From Halapricum desulfuricans (GTDB taxonomy: Archaea > Halobacteriota > Halobacteria > Halobacteriales > Haloarculaceae): DNA of 64,000 bases. The stretch spans positions 1,612,001 through 1,676,000 of the forward strand of contig NZ_CP064791.1 of assembly GCF_017094465.1 (NCBI RefSeq). Direction: 5' to 3'. The notes under the pieces were generated by a model, which worked only from the letters and a program-made list of their open reading frames with translations, was not told where the DNA came from and did not search any database. A program made the position numbers and the translations under genes. Positions within the stretch are counted from its first letter, which is position 1, and each line of letters starts with the position of its first letter. This document shows positions 51,881 through 60,381 of this stretch, piece by piece.

Positions 51881-53056
51881 TCACTGTCGATCGTTCGCTG
51901 TCAGCGTTTCGTGGATGCCGAGTACCAGGGCGGGCACGACGATGATGAAGAGGTGCTCTTCGATGGGGATCCCCAGAAGATCGACTCCTGTGCGCAGCCT
52001 GATGGCGAACACGCCGACTTCGAGCGTGTACCAGTCCCAGAGATACGCGATGGGATACAGGACTACGATCGTCCGGGCTGCCCGGGCCAGTGCTTCGGCA
52101 CGGACCAGCAGCGCTAGCGCCACGCTGCCGAAGACGATCTCAGTCGCGAGATATGTATATGGACCCAGGACACCGATATCGACGGGGAGCGGGCCGGCGA
52201 ACGGCCGATACCACAGCGCGACGAGTAGCAACGCGAGGAGGACGTACACACCGCGGACCAGCAGCATCGTCGCCACGCGCGGCCCGGCGCGTCGACTGAT
52301 CGCCGCGACCGCACCGAACGCGAACGCTGCCAGGACGGTCCCGGTGGGAAACACGCCGACTGCTGCCAGGACGACCAGCAAGCCGGCGCCCGCCGCCAGC
52401 AGCGCGTGCGCCAGCCGACGGGCGCGAGCCGGTCCGAGAACGACCGCGAGGGTCCGCTTGTCGATCGAACGGTCGTACGCTAGGTCCTGCGCGTCGTCGA
52501 TCACTTTGATGCCAAGCAGAATGACGACCAGCACGCTTGCCAGCCCGAGAACGGTTAGTCCGAGCGGGGCCCCCTGGGCGGCGTGGCCACCGAGCAGCGC
52601 GAGCCCGATCCCGGCGGGATACCCGCCAGTCGCCGAGACGGGACCGGTGTCCAGTTGCGGTGCGTGGAAGTATCCCAGCGCCCAGGTCGGCGCCGTCAAC
52701 GCGACGGTGACGAGTCCGGCCGTCGACCACAGTCCCGCGATAGCGGCCGCAAACACCGCACCGGCGCCGACCAGCGCGATGCGACAGCCCGTCACCGAGA
52801 GCGGGTGATCGTCGTCCTCGCCGCGGACGAAGAAATCGATGTAGCCGTCCTTGACGTGGGCCGTGTAGACGGCCGCGAAGATCGCCAGTGCGTGCAGCGC
52901 GGCGACGGTCGGCGCGAACGTGCCCGTCGTCCGGGCGGCAAGGAGCGATCCCACCAGCGAAACCGCGACAGGCGGCAGCATGAACACCGGGTGGACCTGC
53001 GACGCCAGCGCCCGGATCGCGGGGACGATTCCGGCCTGGTGGCGAGCGATTGCCAT
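51881..53056 (-). CDS. UbiA prenyltransferase fused to a lycopene-cyclase (CarR-type) domain
   Basis: This 391-residue polytopic membrane protein has a UbiA-type N-terminal ~280 residues, with aspartate-rich motifs near residues 70-83 (KDGYIDFFVRGEDDD) and 186-200 (VIDDAQDLAYDRSIDKRTLA). From about residue 297 it resembles one copy of the heterodimeric lycopene cyclase domain: YTYLATEIVFGSVALALLV, AYLWDWYTLEVGVF, LLGIPIEEHLFIIVVPAL. Lycopene cyclases carry two such copies. Haloarchaeal carotenoid synthesis uses a UbiA lycopene elongase, so a carotenoid role is inferred. ATG at 53056 is preferred; GTG at 53080 is possible. Confidence 0.78.
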   Translation of the reverse strand: MAIARHQAGIVPAIRALASQVHPVFMLPPVAVSLVGSLLAARTTGTFAPTVAALHALAIFAAVYTAHVKDGYIDFFVRGEDDDHPLSVTGCRIALVGAGAVFAAAIAGLWSTAGLVTVALTAPTWALGYFHAPQLDTGPVSATGGYPAGIGLALLGGHAAQGAPLGLTVLGLASVLVVILLGIKVIDDAQDLAYDRSIDKRTLAVVLGPARARRLAHALLAAGAGLLVVLAAVGVFPTGTVLAAFAFGAVAAISRRAGPRVATMLLVRGVYVLLALLLVALWYRPFAGPLPVDIGVLGPYTYLATEIVFGSVALALLVRAEALARAARTIVVLYPIAYLWDWYTLEVGVFAIRLRTGVDLLGIPIEEHLFIIVVPALVLGIHETLTANDRQ

Positions 53057-53195
53057 AAATGTGTCTCGGTATCGAATCACATAGTCTGTGCGGCGTTCTC
53101 AAATGTTGCTGGCACGCACCCAGCAGCGATTTCGGCCTGGGGGTGTCCCGCCGGTCATGCGAGCGTTTTTGGGCGTCGGCGACGAACCGGCGAGC

Positions 53196-53879
53196 GTGTC
53201 AGAGCCGATTCCGACGGGCTGTGCGCCCATCGACGACCTCCTCGACGGCGGCTTCCCGCGCGGCGCTGCGACCCAGATCTACGGCCAGCCGGCCGCGGGC
53301 AAGACGAACCTCGCGCTCGGCGCGGCCGTCGAAGTCGCCGCGAGCGGTTCGTCCGTGTTGTTCGTCGATACGGAGGGCGTCTCCGTCGATCGGATGGAGC
53401 AACTGGCGGACGCGCGCGGCGACGTCGAGTCGATCGCCTCGAACATCATCGTCTCGGAAGCGACCACGTTCGAGGAACAGGAACAGGCCGTCAAAGACGC
53501 CGCCGACCTCGCGAGCCAGGTGGAGTTGGTCGTCCTGGACAGCGCGACAGGCTTCTACCGACTGGAGCGAACCGAACAGGAGGAGGGTGAAGCACTCCGG
53601 GCGGTCGCCCGCCAGATCACTCACTTGCTCGCACAGGCACGCAAGCACGACCTCGGGGTCGCATTCACCAACCAGGTGTACACCGACCCCGACAGCGACG
53701 GCACGCGTGCGCTGGGCGGGCACACACTCAACCACTGGTCCGCTGTCATCCTGCGACTCGATCGGTTCCGGGGCGGGAACAGGCGTGCGACCCTGGAGAA
53801 ACACCAGTCGAAGGCTGCAGGCGAGACTGCGACCTTCCAGATCACCGGCGACGGCCTGGAAGGGGTCGAAGAGTTTTGA
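53196..53879 (+). CDS. radB: DNA repair and recombination protein RadB
   Basis: This 227-residue RecA-family paralogue lacks the RadA N-terminal domain. It starts SEPIPTGCAPIDDLLDGGFP, with Walker A IYGQPAAGKTNLALGAA and Walker B LVVLDSATGF, then LGVAFTNQVYT (loop region) and LGGHTLNHWSAVILRLDR. RadB binds DNA and modulates RadA and Hjc in archaea. The GTG at 53196 gives the family's normal length and lies about 27 bases after a T-rich box (GTTTTTGG). An upstream ATG would add 36 unconserved residues. Confidence 0.93.
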   Translation: MSEPIPTGCAPIDDLLDGGFPRGAATQIYGQPAAGKTNLALGAAVEVAASGSSVLFVDTEGVSVDRMEQLADARGDVESIASNIIVSEATTFEEQEQAVKDAADLASQVELVVLDSATGFYRLERTEQEEGEALRAVARQITHLLAQARKHDLGVAFTNQVYTDPDSDGTRALGGHTLNHWSAVILRLDRFRGGNRRATLEKHQSKAAGETATFQITGDGLEGVEEF

Positions 53880-53934
53880 GAGTGAATAGCACACTACCGA
53901 CGGTATTTTTCAGCCGTCCGCGACACCTGAGAGC

Positions 53935-54666
53935 ATGGACGAGGACGCAGACGCCTACGGGAAGGCGATCCGGGACTACCACGAGAATGAGGAGGGCTTC
54001 GAGATCGTCGAGCGCGACGACGGTCTCATCGCGCCCTCTGGCGGGCCTGAGATGTACTTCAACGAGGTCGACGACTGGGGCGAGCACGTCGGTTCCGGCC
54101 TCGACCACCTCCGGGGCCGCGTCCTCGACATGGGATGTGGCGCGGGCCGACACGCGCTGTACGCCCAGAGAGAGGGTCACGACGTGGTCGGGATCGACGT
54201 CTCGCCCGGCGCGGTCGCGGTGAGCCGCGACCGCGGTGTCGAAGCCGTTCGGCAGTGTGACGTGGCGGACGTGGCCGCTGCATTCTCCCCAGACGCCTTC
54301 GAGACGGTGCTGATGCTGGGCAACAACTTCGGGCTGGTCGGCACGAGCGAGACAGCACCCGAGGTGCTCGACGGGCTGGCGACAGTCACCGACGACGACG
54401 CCCGGATCGTCGCCGAGAGCCGTGACATCTACGAGAACATCGACGACTACCACCGCGCGTACCACGAGAACAACCGCGATCGGGGTCGACTGCCGGGTGC
54501 GCTCCGGATCCGGACGCGCTACAAGACCCACAGCACGGATTGGTTCGACTACCTGCTGGTCGCCCCGGAAGAGATGGACGACGTGCTAGCCGAGACAGTG
54601 TGGACCCGGACAGAAACCTACCGGGGCGAGAACGGGCAGTACGTGGCAGTGCTGGAGAAGGCGTAG
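53935..54666 (+). CDS. Class I SAM-dependent methyltransferase
   Basis: In this 243-residue protein, motif I is VLDMGCGAGRHALYAQREGH, motif II VVGIDVSPGAVAVSRDRGV, and the acidic loop ETVLMLGNNFGLVG follows. The C-terminus (WFDYLLVAPEEMDDVLAET) looks like a small-molecule methyltransferase. The substrate is unknown. It follows radB by 55 bases on the same strand. A three-hairpin element fills the gap to the convergent phoU. Confidence 0.88.
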   Translation: MDEDADAYGKAIRDYHENEEGFEIVERDDGLIAPSGGPEMYFNEVDDWGEHVGSGLDHLRGRVLDMGCGAGRHALYAQREGHDVVGIDVSPGAVAVSRDRGVEAVRQCDVADVAAAFSPDAFETVLMLGNNFGLVGTSETAPEVLDGLATVTDDDARIVAESRDIYENIDDYHRAYHENNRDRGRLPGALRIRTRYKTHSTDWFDYLLVAPEEMDDVLAETVWTRTETYRGENGQYVAVLEKA

Positions 54667-54673
54667 CCGAGAG

Positions 54674-54866
54674 ATGCAGCATACGGCGCGACCGGGAGCG
54701 AGGTCGCAAGCGACCCCGCCAATCGAGCGGCGAGGCCGCGATGAGTACCGTTTCACCGGGCGCGACCATCGGGAGCGTCCGGCCTGTTTGGATCACAACG
54801 TTTTCGCGGAGTGGTGCCCGCAGACCGCCGAAGGGACGCGAGGGCACTCGACGAAGTGAAAAGTGG
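54674..54866 (+). repeat. Three-hairpin intergenic element, copy F (longest)
   Basis: It starts ATGCAGCATACGG and has an extended stem-1 region (GCGACC/GGTCGC with extra bases). It continues with CCGTTTCACCGG, stem 2 CCGGGCGC/GCGTCCGG, GTTTGGATC, CGTTTTCGCGGAGTGGTGCC, stem 3 GTGCCC/GGGCAC and CTCGACGAAGTGAAAAGTGG. It ends two bases before the phoU stop. Confidence 0.82.
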
Positions 54867-54868
54867 CT

Positions 54869-55549
54869 TCAGTAGATGAGTTCGTCGTCGTTTTCGACCA
54901 TGTACAGCGTCCGAGCGGCGATGTTGACCGCGTGATCGCCGATCCGTTCGAGGTCGCGGATGGTCAACAGCAGTCGCGAGACGTCAGCCATGAGGCGTTC
55001 GATCTCACTTTCGTCGGCACCGGCGTCGACTTCGCGTTCGATGAGGTCGCGAACGACGGCATCGGATGCGTTCGAACACTGATCGTCGACTTCGTCGTCG
55101 CGTTCGGCGATGTCGAAACAGGCGTCGATCTCCTTGTCGGCGTAGGCCCCCATGGCGTCTTCGACCATCGTGACGACCGCGTTACCGATCGCCTGGATGT
55201 CGACCTCCGGGTACCGTTCTCGGCCGGCATCGAGCGTGTACTCTCCGAGATTCGTGGCCAGGTCGCCGATCCGTTCGAGATCGGTGATGATCTTGAACGA
55301 GGCGGCGATGAACCGCAGATCGCTGGCAACGGGCTGCTGGAGGGCGAGCAAGTCGACGCATCGCTGTTCGAGATCGAGGTAGAGCTGGTTGATCTCGTCG
55401 TCGCCGTCGATGATCTCCTGTGCGAGCTGTTCGTCCCGCTGCTGGAGCGATTCCAGGCCCTGTCGAACGCGATCGAGGACGAGCTCGCTCATGTAGAGGA
55501 CGTCCTCACGCAGGGCGTTGAGCTTCTCCTGGTATGATTCGCGTGGCAT
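54869..55549 (-). CDS. phoU: Phosphate uptake regulator PhoU
   Basis: This 226-residue protein is made of two PhoU three-helix repeats. Metal-binding acidic motifs occur in each: ITDLERIGDLATNLGEYTLD and IRDLERIGDHAVNIAARTLY. PhoU senses the state of the Pst transporter and restrains uptake and phosphate signalling. It is the last gene of the pst cluster, 71 bases after pstB. The only PhoU in the window serves two transporter sets. Confidence 0.95.
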   Translation of the reverse strand: MPRESYQEKLNALREDVLYMSELVLDRVRQGLESLQQRDEQLAQEIIDGDDEINQLYLDLEQRCVDLLALQQPVASDLRFIAASFKIITDLERIGDLATNLGEYTLDAGRERYPEVDIQAIGNAVVTMVEDAMGAYADKEIDACFDIAERDDEVDDQCSNASDAVVRDLIEREVDAGADESEIERLMADVSRLLLTIRDLERIGDHAVNIAARTLYMVENDDELIY

Positions 55550-55620
55550 TGGTGTATGTTCCGTGTGGTGTGGTCAGATACGTCAGTGTTACTCTCGACG
55601 CTCGTTCGTGCCGGGCAGAG

Positions 55621-56541
55621 TCATCCGAATTTGCCGGTGATGTAATCCTCGACGCGCTGACTCTCGGGGTTCTCGAAGATCTTGTCGGTGTCGTCGTATT
55701 CGACGAGTTCCCCGCCAGTGAGGAAGACGGCTGTCTGGTCGGATATCCGGGCCGCCTGCTGCATGTTGTGGGTGACGACGACGACGGTGTACTCCTCGGC
55801 GAGTTCCTCGATGAGGTCTTCGATCTTCGAGGTCGCGATGGGATCCAGCGCGCTCGCCGGTTCGTCCATGAGGATGACCTCGGGATCGGTCGCGAGCGCG
55901 CGAGCGATACAGAGGCGCTGTTGCTGGCCGCCGGAGAGCCCGAGAGCGTTGTCTCCCAGTCGTTCGTTGACCTCGTCCCAGAGCGCGGCCTGTTTGAGCG
56001 ACCGTTCGACGAGCGCCTCTTCTTCGTCGGTGTCGTCCTGACCCAGCAGACGGGCGAGCAACCCCGTATTGATCTCGCCGTGTTTCCGCGGCCCGTAGGA
56101 GACGTTGTCCCTGATCGATTTCGGGAAGGGGTTCGGTGACTGGAAGACCATCCCGACGCGCTTGCGCAGCTCGACCAGGTTTGTCCCCTCCTGGTAGATG
56201 TCCGCCCCGTCGAGCTCGACGGTCCCCTCGACCCGGGCGCTCTTGATGCGGTCGTTCATCCGGTTGAGGCTTCGCAGGAACGTCGACTTGCCACAGCCGG
56301 ACGGACCGATCAGGGCCGTGACGCTCTGCTCGGGGATGTCCATCGAGATGTCCTGCAGCGCGTGTTCGTCCCCGTAGTAGACGTCGAGGTCCTGCACGGA
56401 GAGTTTCGGCGTTCCCTCGAACCGATAGTCGATCCAGTCGTCTTCGATTCGCTCGTCGGTCTCGCCAGCGGTCGTCGTACTGGTCGCGGTCGTTTCGACG
56501 CCGATACTGTCTGATTCGTGTGTGGTCTGTGAGTCGCTCAT
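55621..56541 (-). CDS. pstB: Phosphate ABC transporter ATP-binding protein PstB
   Basis: This 306-residue ATPase energises phosphate uptake. Walker A is [20 protein letters not shown], the signature is [18 protein letters not shown], and Walker B is [14 protein letters not shown]. An N-terminal extension of about 45 residues rich in Ser and Thr precedes the domain. It overlaps pstA by four bases. No second pstB is seen, so both permease pairs may depend on this one. Confidence 0.97.
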   Translation of the reverse strand: MSDSQTTHESDSIGVETTATSTTTAGETDERIEDDWIDYRFEGTPKLSVQDLDVYYGDEHALQDISMDIPEQSVTALIGPSGCGKSTFLRSLNRMNDRIKSARVEGTVELDGADIYQEGTNLVELRKRVGMVFQSPNPFPKSIRDNVSYGPRKHGEINTGLLARLLGQDDTDEEEALVERSLKQAALWDEVNERLGDNALGLSGGQQQRLCIARALATDPEVILMDEPASALDPIATSKIEDLIEELAEEYTVVVVTHNMQQAARISDQTAVFLTGGELVEYDDTDKIFENPESQRVEDYITGKFG

Positions 56542-58166
56542 TGGTTGAGTTTCCGCCGGAAGTACACTCGCGAGGCGATGCCGATCGCGTAGAAGCCCAG
56601 AACGACGATCAGGAGCACCAGTGCGGTCCCCCAGGCGAAGTCGAGATTATCGCCGAGGCCGGCCGAAATGAGGCCGTATAGCTGGTATGGGAGCGCGCTC
56701 GACGCCTCCATCAGCGCTTCGTTTGCCACGAACGGGGGCGACAGCGTGAGCTCGAACGACCCGAGGACGTTCGGCACGGTATCCTCGAACGGGTCGCTCG
56801 ACGTGACGAGCAGGATCGGTGCCGTTTCGCCGGCGATGCGCCCGACGCCGAGAATGACACCGGTGATGACGCCCGGCATCGCAGCGGGGACGACGACGCT
56901 CCGAATCGTCTGCCACTTGCCGACGCCGAGAGCGGCACTGGCGTCACGGTACTCGTCGGGAACGCTCTGCAGCGACTCCCGGCTGGTGATGACGACCAGC
57001 GGCAGGAGCATGAACCCGAGTACCAGCTGGCCGGCGACGATCGAGCGGCCGTTACCGATGCGGGGGACGAGAAACGCGAGACCGAACAGCCCGTAGACGA
57101 TGCTCGGCGTGCTCCAGAGGCCGTTCGTCGAGACCTCGACGAGCTGCGTGAACCGGCCCTGTTCGGCGTACTCCGTGAGGAACACCGCCGCACCGATACC
57201 GAGCGGAACCGCGAACAGCACCGCGCCGAGCACGAGCCAGAACGTGCCGACGATCGCCGGCAGCACGCCGCTTTGCAGCGTGCCCAGCTGGTGGAACGGT
57301 TCCATGACGAACGGCCAGTAGAACCAGATCTCGGGGCCGCTGACGATGACGTACGTATCGACGATGGGAACGTGGAAGTGGAACCAGTGATAGAACCCGG
57401 GATAGAACCCGTACCTGATCCCCTCCGTCATCGGTCCGAACCCCTTGATCGCGATGAACGTGACGATTAACACGAGCAACGATATCATCGCGATGGCGTT
57501 GGCACCGATCAGCGCGTGTGCACCGTTCTGTCTGCCGCGGGCACCGAAGCCGCCGTGGACCCTGGCACCCGCCCAGACGGCGAGTAACCCGCCGGCGATG
57601 GCGAGGAGCGGAATGGCGACGGTTCCCGTGAACGTCGCTGACAGTGCGGGGGGCTTCCACTGGGCGCCAGGCGTGAGTACTCCGGCGAGAACGCTCCCGC
57701 CAGCGGCCAGCAGGAACGCCCCTGCTGGCACAGTCACGCCGAGATCCTCACGGACGAGTACCGTCCCGATCCCGACGGCGGCGGCGACGAGGAGTGCGAC
57801 TACCGGCCAGAGTGCGCCCAGGTCGAACACGACGATCGAGACGACCGCGCCCGCAACAGCCCACACGAGGCCGTAGGTGACGGCCGTCGGGATGCCGGGG
57901 GTGTACGTCGGGTCCGCCTCGATGACGCCCTGGACTGACGCGACACCGGCCGCGAGGAGCCCAAAGCCGGATACGACCAACAGACCGGCGATGAGTGTGC
58001 CGACCTCGACGCCGACGATCGTCGACGTGGCCGGGACGATCATCGCCGCACTGAGGAACCCGGCGACGACAGTCAACACCGCCAGTGCGGCGACCGAACC
58101 CCCGAGTATCTCTCTCGTCGACGACCCGGACTCGACGAGCGTGGTCGTTCGGATGTCCGTGCTCAT
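56538..58166 (-). CDS. pstA: Phosphate ABC transporter permease PstA (first set), extended
   Basis: This 542-residue protein has a normal PstA permease domain in its C-terminal ~290 residues. The EAA-type coupling loop [20 protein letters not shown] is followed by [20 protein letters not shown]. The N-terminal ~250 residues add about seven more hydrophobic segments. Typical PstA proteins have about 290 residues. The extension contains no motif I recognise. The gene overlaps both neighbours (pstC and pstB) by four bases. Confidence 0.94.
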   Translation of the reverse strand: MSTDIRTTTLVESGSSTREILGGSVAALAVLTVVAGFLSAAMIVPATSTIVGVEVGTLIAGLLVVSGFGLLAAGVASVQGVIEADPTYTPGIPTAVTYGLVWAVAGAVVSIVVFDLGALWPVVALLVAAAVGIGTVLVREDLGVTVPAGAFLLAAGGSVLAGVLTPGAQWKPPALSATFTGTVAIPLLAIAGGLLAVWAGARVHGGFGARGRQNGAHALIGANAIAMISLLVLIVTFIAIKGFGPMTEGIRYGFYPGFYHWFHFHVPIVDTYVIVSGPEIWFYWPFVMEPFHQLGTLQSGVLPAIVGTFWLVLGAVLFAVPLGIGAAVFLTEYAEQGRFTQLVEVSTNGLWSTPSIVYGLFGLAFLVPRIGNGRSIVAGQLVLGFMLLPLVVITSRESLQSVPDEYRDASAALGVGKWQTIRSVVVPAAMPGVITGVILGVGRIAGETAPILLVTSSDPFEDTVPNVLGSFELTLSPPFVANEALMEASSALPYQLYGLISAGLGDNLDFAWGTALVLLIVVLGFYAIGIASRVYFRRKLNQ

Positions 58167-59203
58167 TGTTTCCCTCCGAGTTTCCGTTGCATGCGTGTCT
58201 CGATATACTGGGATCCGATACTCAGCGAAAGGACGGTAATGAACAGGACGACGCCGGCCGCGAACAACACCGATAGCTGGCGGCCGCTCGCGGTCCCGTG
58301 CTGATTCGCGATGAGACTGGTGAGCGTGATCGTGTTCCCGAAGACGTCGGTGAGGGGATCCGGAAGACGCGTCACGTTCGCGAGGATCACCGTTGCTGCC
58401 ATCGTTTCACCGACGACGCGTCCGACGCCGAGCAAGACGGCCGCGGAGACGCCGGAAAACGCTGCGGGGATCGTGACTGAGTTCGTCGTCTGCCAGTCGG
58501 TCACCCCCAGCGCGTGCGACCCGTCTCGCATCGCGTCGGGAACAGCCGCCAGCGCGTCTTCAGCGACCGAGACGACCGTCGGCAGCGCCATCAGTCCGAT
58601 GACGATCCCGACGGCGAAGAGGCTTCCCAGTTGCGGTAACTGGAGGGCCGCTTCACGCGTGAGGAACTTGCTGAAGACGATGTATCCGAGAAAGCCGTAG
58701 ACGATCGACGGGATTCCGGCCATGACCTCGATCGCCGGCTTGGTGATCTCACGCGCCCAGCCCGGCGCGATTTCGCTGAGGAATATCGCGCCAGCGAGGC
58801 CCAGCGGACCGGCCACGCACATCGCGATGATCGTCGTGACGAACGTCCCCCAGATCATCGGAACGAGCGTGTATATCCCCTCGCTGGAGGTCCACTGCGT
58901 CTGGAAGAAGAGGTCGAATCCGACCGCGCTGAAGGCAGGTATCGATTCGACGATCAGATAGATCGTGATCAGTCCCAGGATGAGGACCGTGGAAACAGTC
59001 ATCAGGAGAAACAGGAACTTCGCCGTCCGCTCGCGGTCCGTGAACCACCCGTAGACCACTGTAACGACAAAGCCACCGAGCAGATAGACCGTCGCCTGTG
59101 GGAGCGCGAACACCGAAACGAAGGCCAGCAGGATGAGACCTCCAGCTATGCCGCTAGTTCGCACGCCCGCCTCGATCGAGTCGAAATACCCGGGCGATGT
59201 CAT
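58163..59203 (-). CDS. pstC: Phosphate ABC transporter permease PstC (first set)
   Basis: This 346-residue membrane protein has the PstC features FLSEIAPGWAREITKPAIEV, AGIPSIVYGFLGY and the coupling loop VPDAMRDGSHALGVTDWQTT followed by PAAFSGVSAAVLLGVGRVVG. Normal length. It is coupled to pstS and pstA by four-base overlaps. Confidence 0.95.
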   Translation of the reverse strand: MTSPGYFDSIEAGVRTSGIAGGLILLAFVSVFALPQATVYLLGGFVVTVVYGWFTDRERTAKFLFLLMTVSTVLILGLITIYLIVESIPAFSAVGFDLFFQTQWTSSEGIYTLVPMIWGTFVTTIIAMCVAGPLGLAGAIFLSEIAPGWAREITKPAIEVMAGIPSIVYGFLGYIVFSKFLTREAALQLPQLGSLFAVGIVIGLMALPTVVSVAEDALAAVPDAMRDGSHALGVTDWQTTNSVTIPAAFSGVSAAVLLGVGRVVGETMAATVILANVTRLPDPLTDVFGNTITLTSLIANQHGTASGRQLSVLFAAGVVLFITVLSLSIGSQYIETRMQRKLGGKQ

Positions 59204-60285
59204 TGTTCTGTATCGGGGAGCGCGTCCAGCTGGTTCTGCTGTCGTTCGTCAGTCAGCACCGAGTAGTTCGACGCCTTGACGAACTTCTCCTGACCGAAGT
59301 CGCTGAGTATCATGCTGAGGAACGCGGCTTCCATCTTGGACGTTCCGTCGTAGGTGTAGCAGTGGAGGTCGCGAGAGAGCGGATAGTCGGCGTCGGAGAG
59401 GTTCTCGCCCGGGACGAACTCCGTGCCGTCGAACACGAGCGTAAGCGTCTCGATCGAGTCGTCGACGAAGCCCAGCGCCATGTATCCGATCGCGTTGTCG
59501 GAGTTGGAAATGATGTTTTTGACCTGCTGATTCTGTCCTTTCCGCTGGTCGGCTCCCGGGATCGGGGTGTCCGGATCCCCGTAGAGATTCTTCCGGAACG
59601 AGGTGTCAGTCCCGGAGCCGGGCGTCCGACCGATCGCCTGGATCGACTTGCTCTCGCCGTTGTATCCGTCGATCTGTGACCAGTCGTCGATCTCGCCGCT
59701 GTAGATCGCCTTCAGCTGTTCGGCGGTTATTCGAGTGACGCCCGACTGGTAGATCTCCTTGCTCACGACGATCGGCTGCGCGTCGACGCCGACGACGTGG
59801 TCTTCGAACTTATCGAGTTCCTCCTGCGACATCTCCGGGAACTCCGCGGAGACAGACGCACTCGCGTTCCCGATCGACACGCGACCCGCCTGCAAGTTCT
59901 CCAGGCCCGTCCCGGAGTGGCTCAGGCTGACAGAGACGTTGAACGGCGGCGTTCTGTTCTCGCCCGCCTCGAATCCATAGCGGCTCGCCCAGTAGTTCGC
60001 GAGGCGCTTGTCGGTCGTGATGCCGTACTGGGTCGGTCCCCAGTACTCGAGATCCGACGTCGGATAGTTCCCGTTCCAGTGTGACGATGCCAGTTTTACG
60101 ATGGGATACACTGTCGACGACCCGCCCGTCTTCAGAATGCTATCCGATTGGCCGACTCCCTGCTGGTCGTTCTGTCCCGGCGGTGTCGCACTCATCGTGA
60201 TGCAACCGCTCGCGAACGATGCTGCGACGCCGGCAGACCCCGCCAGGAAGGCGCGTCGGTTTACAGAGGTGTCCCACATCACCAT
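59200..60285 (-). CDS. pstS: Phosphate-binding lipoprotein PstS (first set)
   Basis: This 361-residue substrate-binding protein has a Tat signal (VNRRAFLAGSAGVAASFASG) ending in a lipobox-like cysteine, so it is probably exported folded and lipid-anchored. Phosphate-site motifs are visible: KTGGSSTVYPIVKLA, QAIGRTPGSGTDTSFRKN and GYMALGFVD. The ATG at 60285 gives MVMWDTS; a TATA-like TATTTAG sits about 23 bases before it. It begins a four-gene overlapping operon, pstS-C-A-B, with phoU after a 71-base gap. Confidence 0.95.
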   Translation of the reverse strand: MVMWDTSVNRRAFLAGSAGVAASFASGCITMSATPPGQNDQQGVGQSDSILKTGGSSTVYPIVKLASSHWNGNYPTSDLEYWGPTQYGITTDKRLANYWASRYGFEAGENRTPPFNVSVSLSHSGTGLENLQAGRVSIGNASASVSAEFPEMSQEELDKFEDHVVGVDAQPIVVSKEIYQSGVTRITAEQLKAIYSGEIDDWSQIDGYNGESKSIQAIGRTPGSGTDTSFRKNLYGDPDTPIPGADQRKGQNQQVKNIISNSDNAIGYMALGFVDDSIETLTLVFDGTEFVPGENLSDADYPLSRDLHCYTYDGTSKMEAAFLSMILSDFGQEKFVKASNYSVLTDERQQNQLDALPDTEQ

Positions 60286-60304
60286 TTTCTATCCCTGACA
60301 CCGA

Positions 60305-60355
60305 CTAAATACTCTACTATGATCACTATGTTCTCTATATAGGTATATATACATC
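60305..60355 (-). promoter_or_regulatory. AT-rich promoter of the first pst operon
   Basis: The minus strand carries TATTTAG (60311-60305) as a likely TATA box. Upstream of it is CATAGTGATCATAG, a near-palindrome around TGATCA, and TATATATACC further up. This is the most AT-rich stretch of the cluster and implies an independent, possibly phosphate-controlled start. Confidence 0.55.
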
Positions 60356-60381
60356 TCGCTGTAGCGGTCCTGAGGGGTGTC

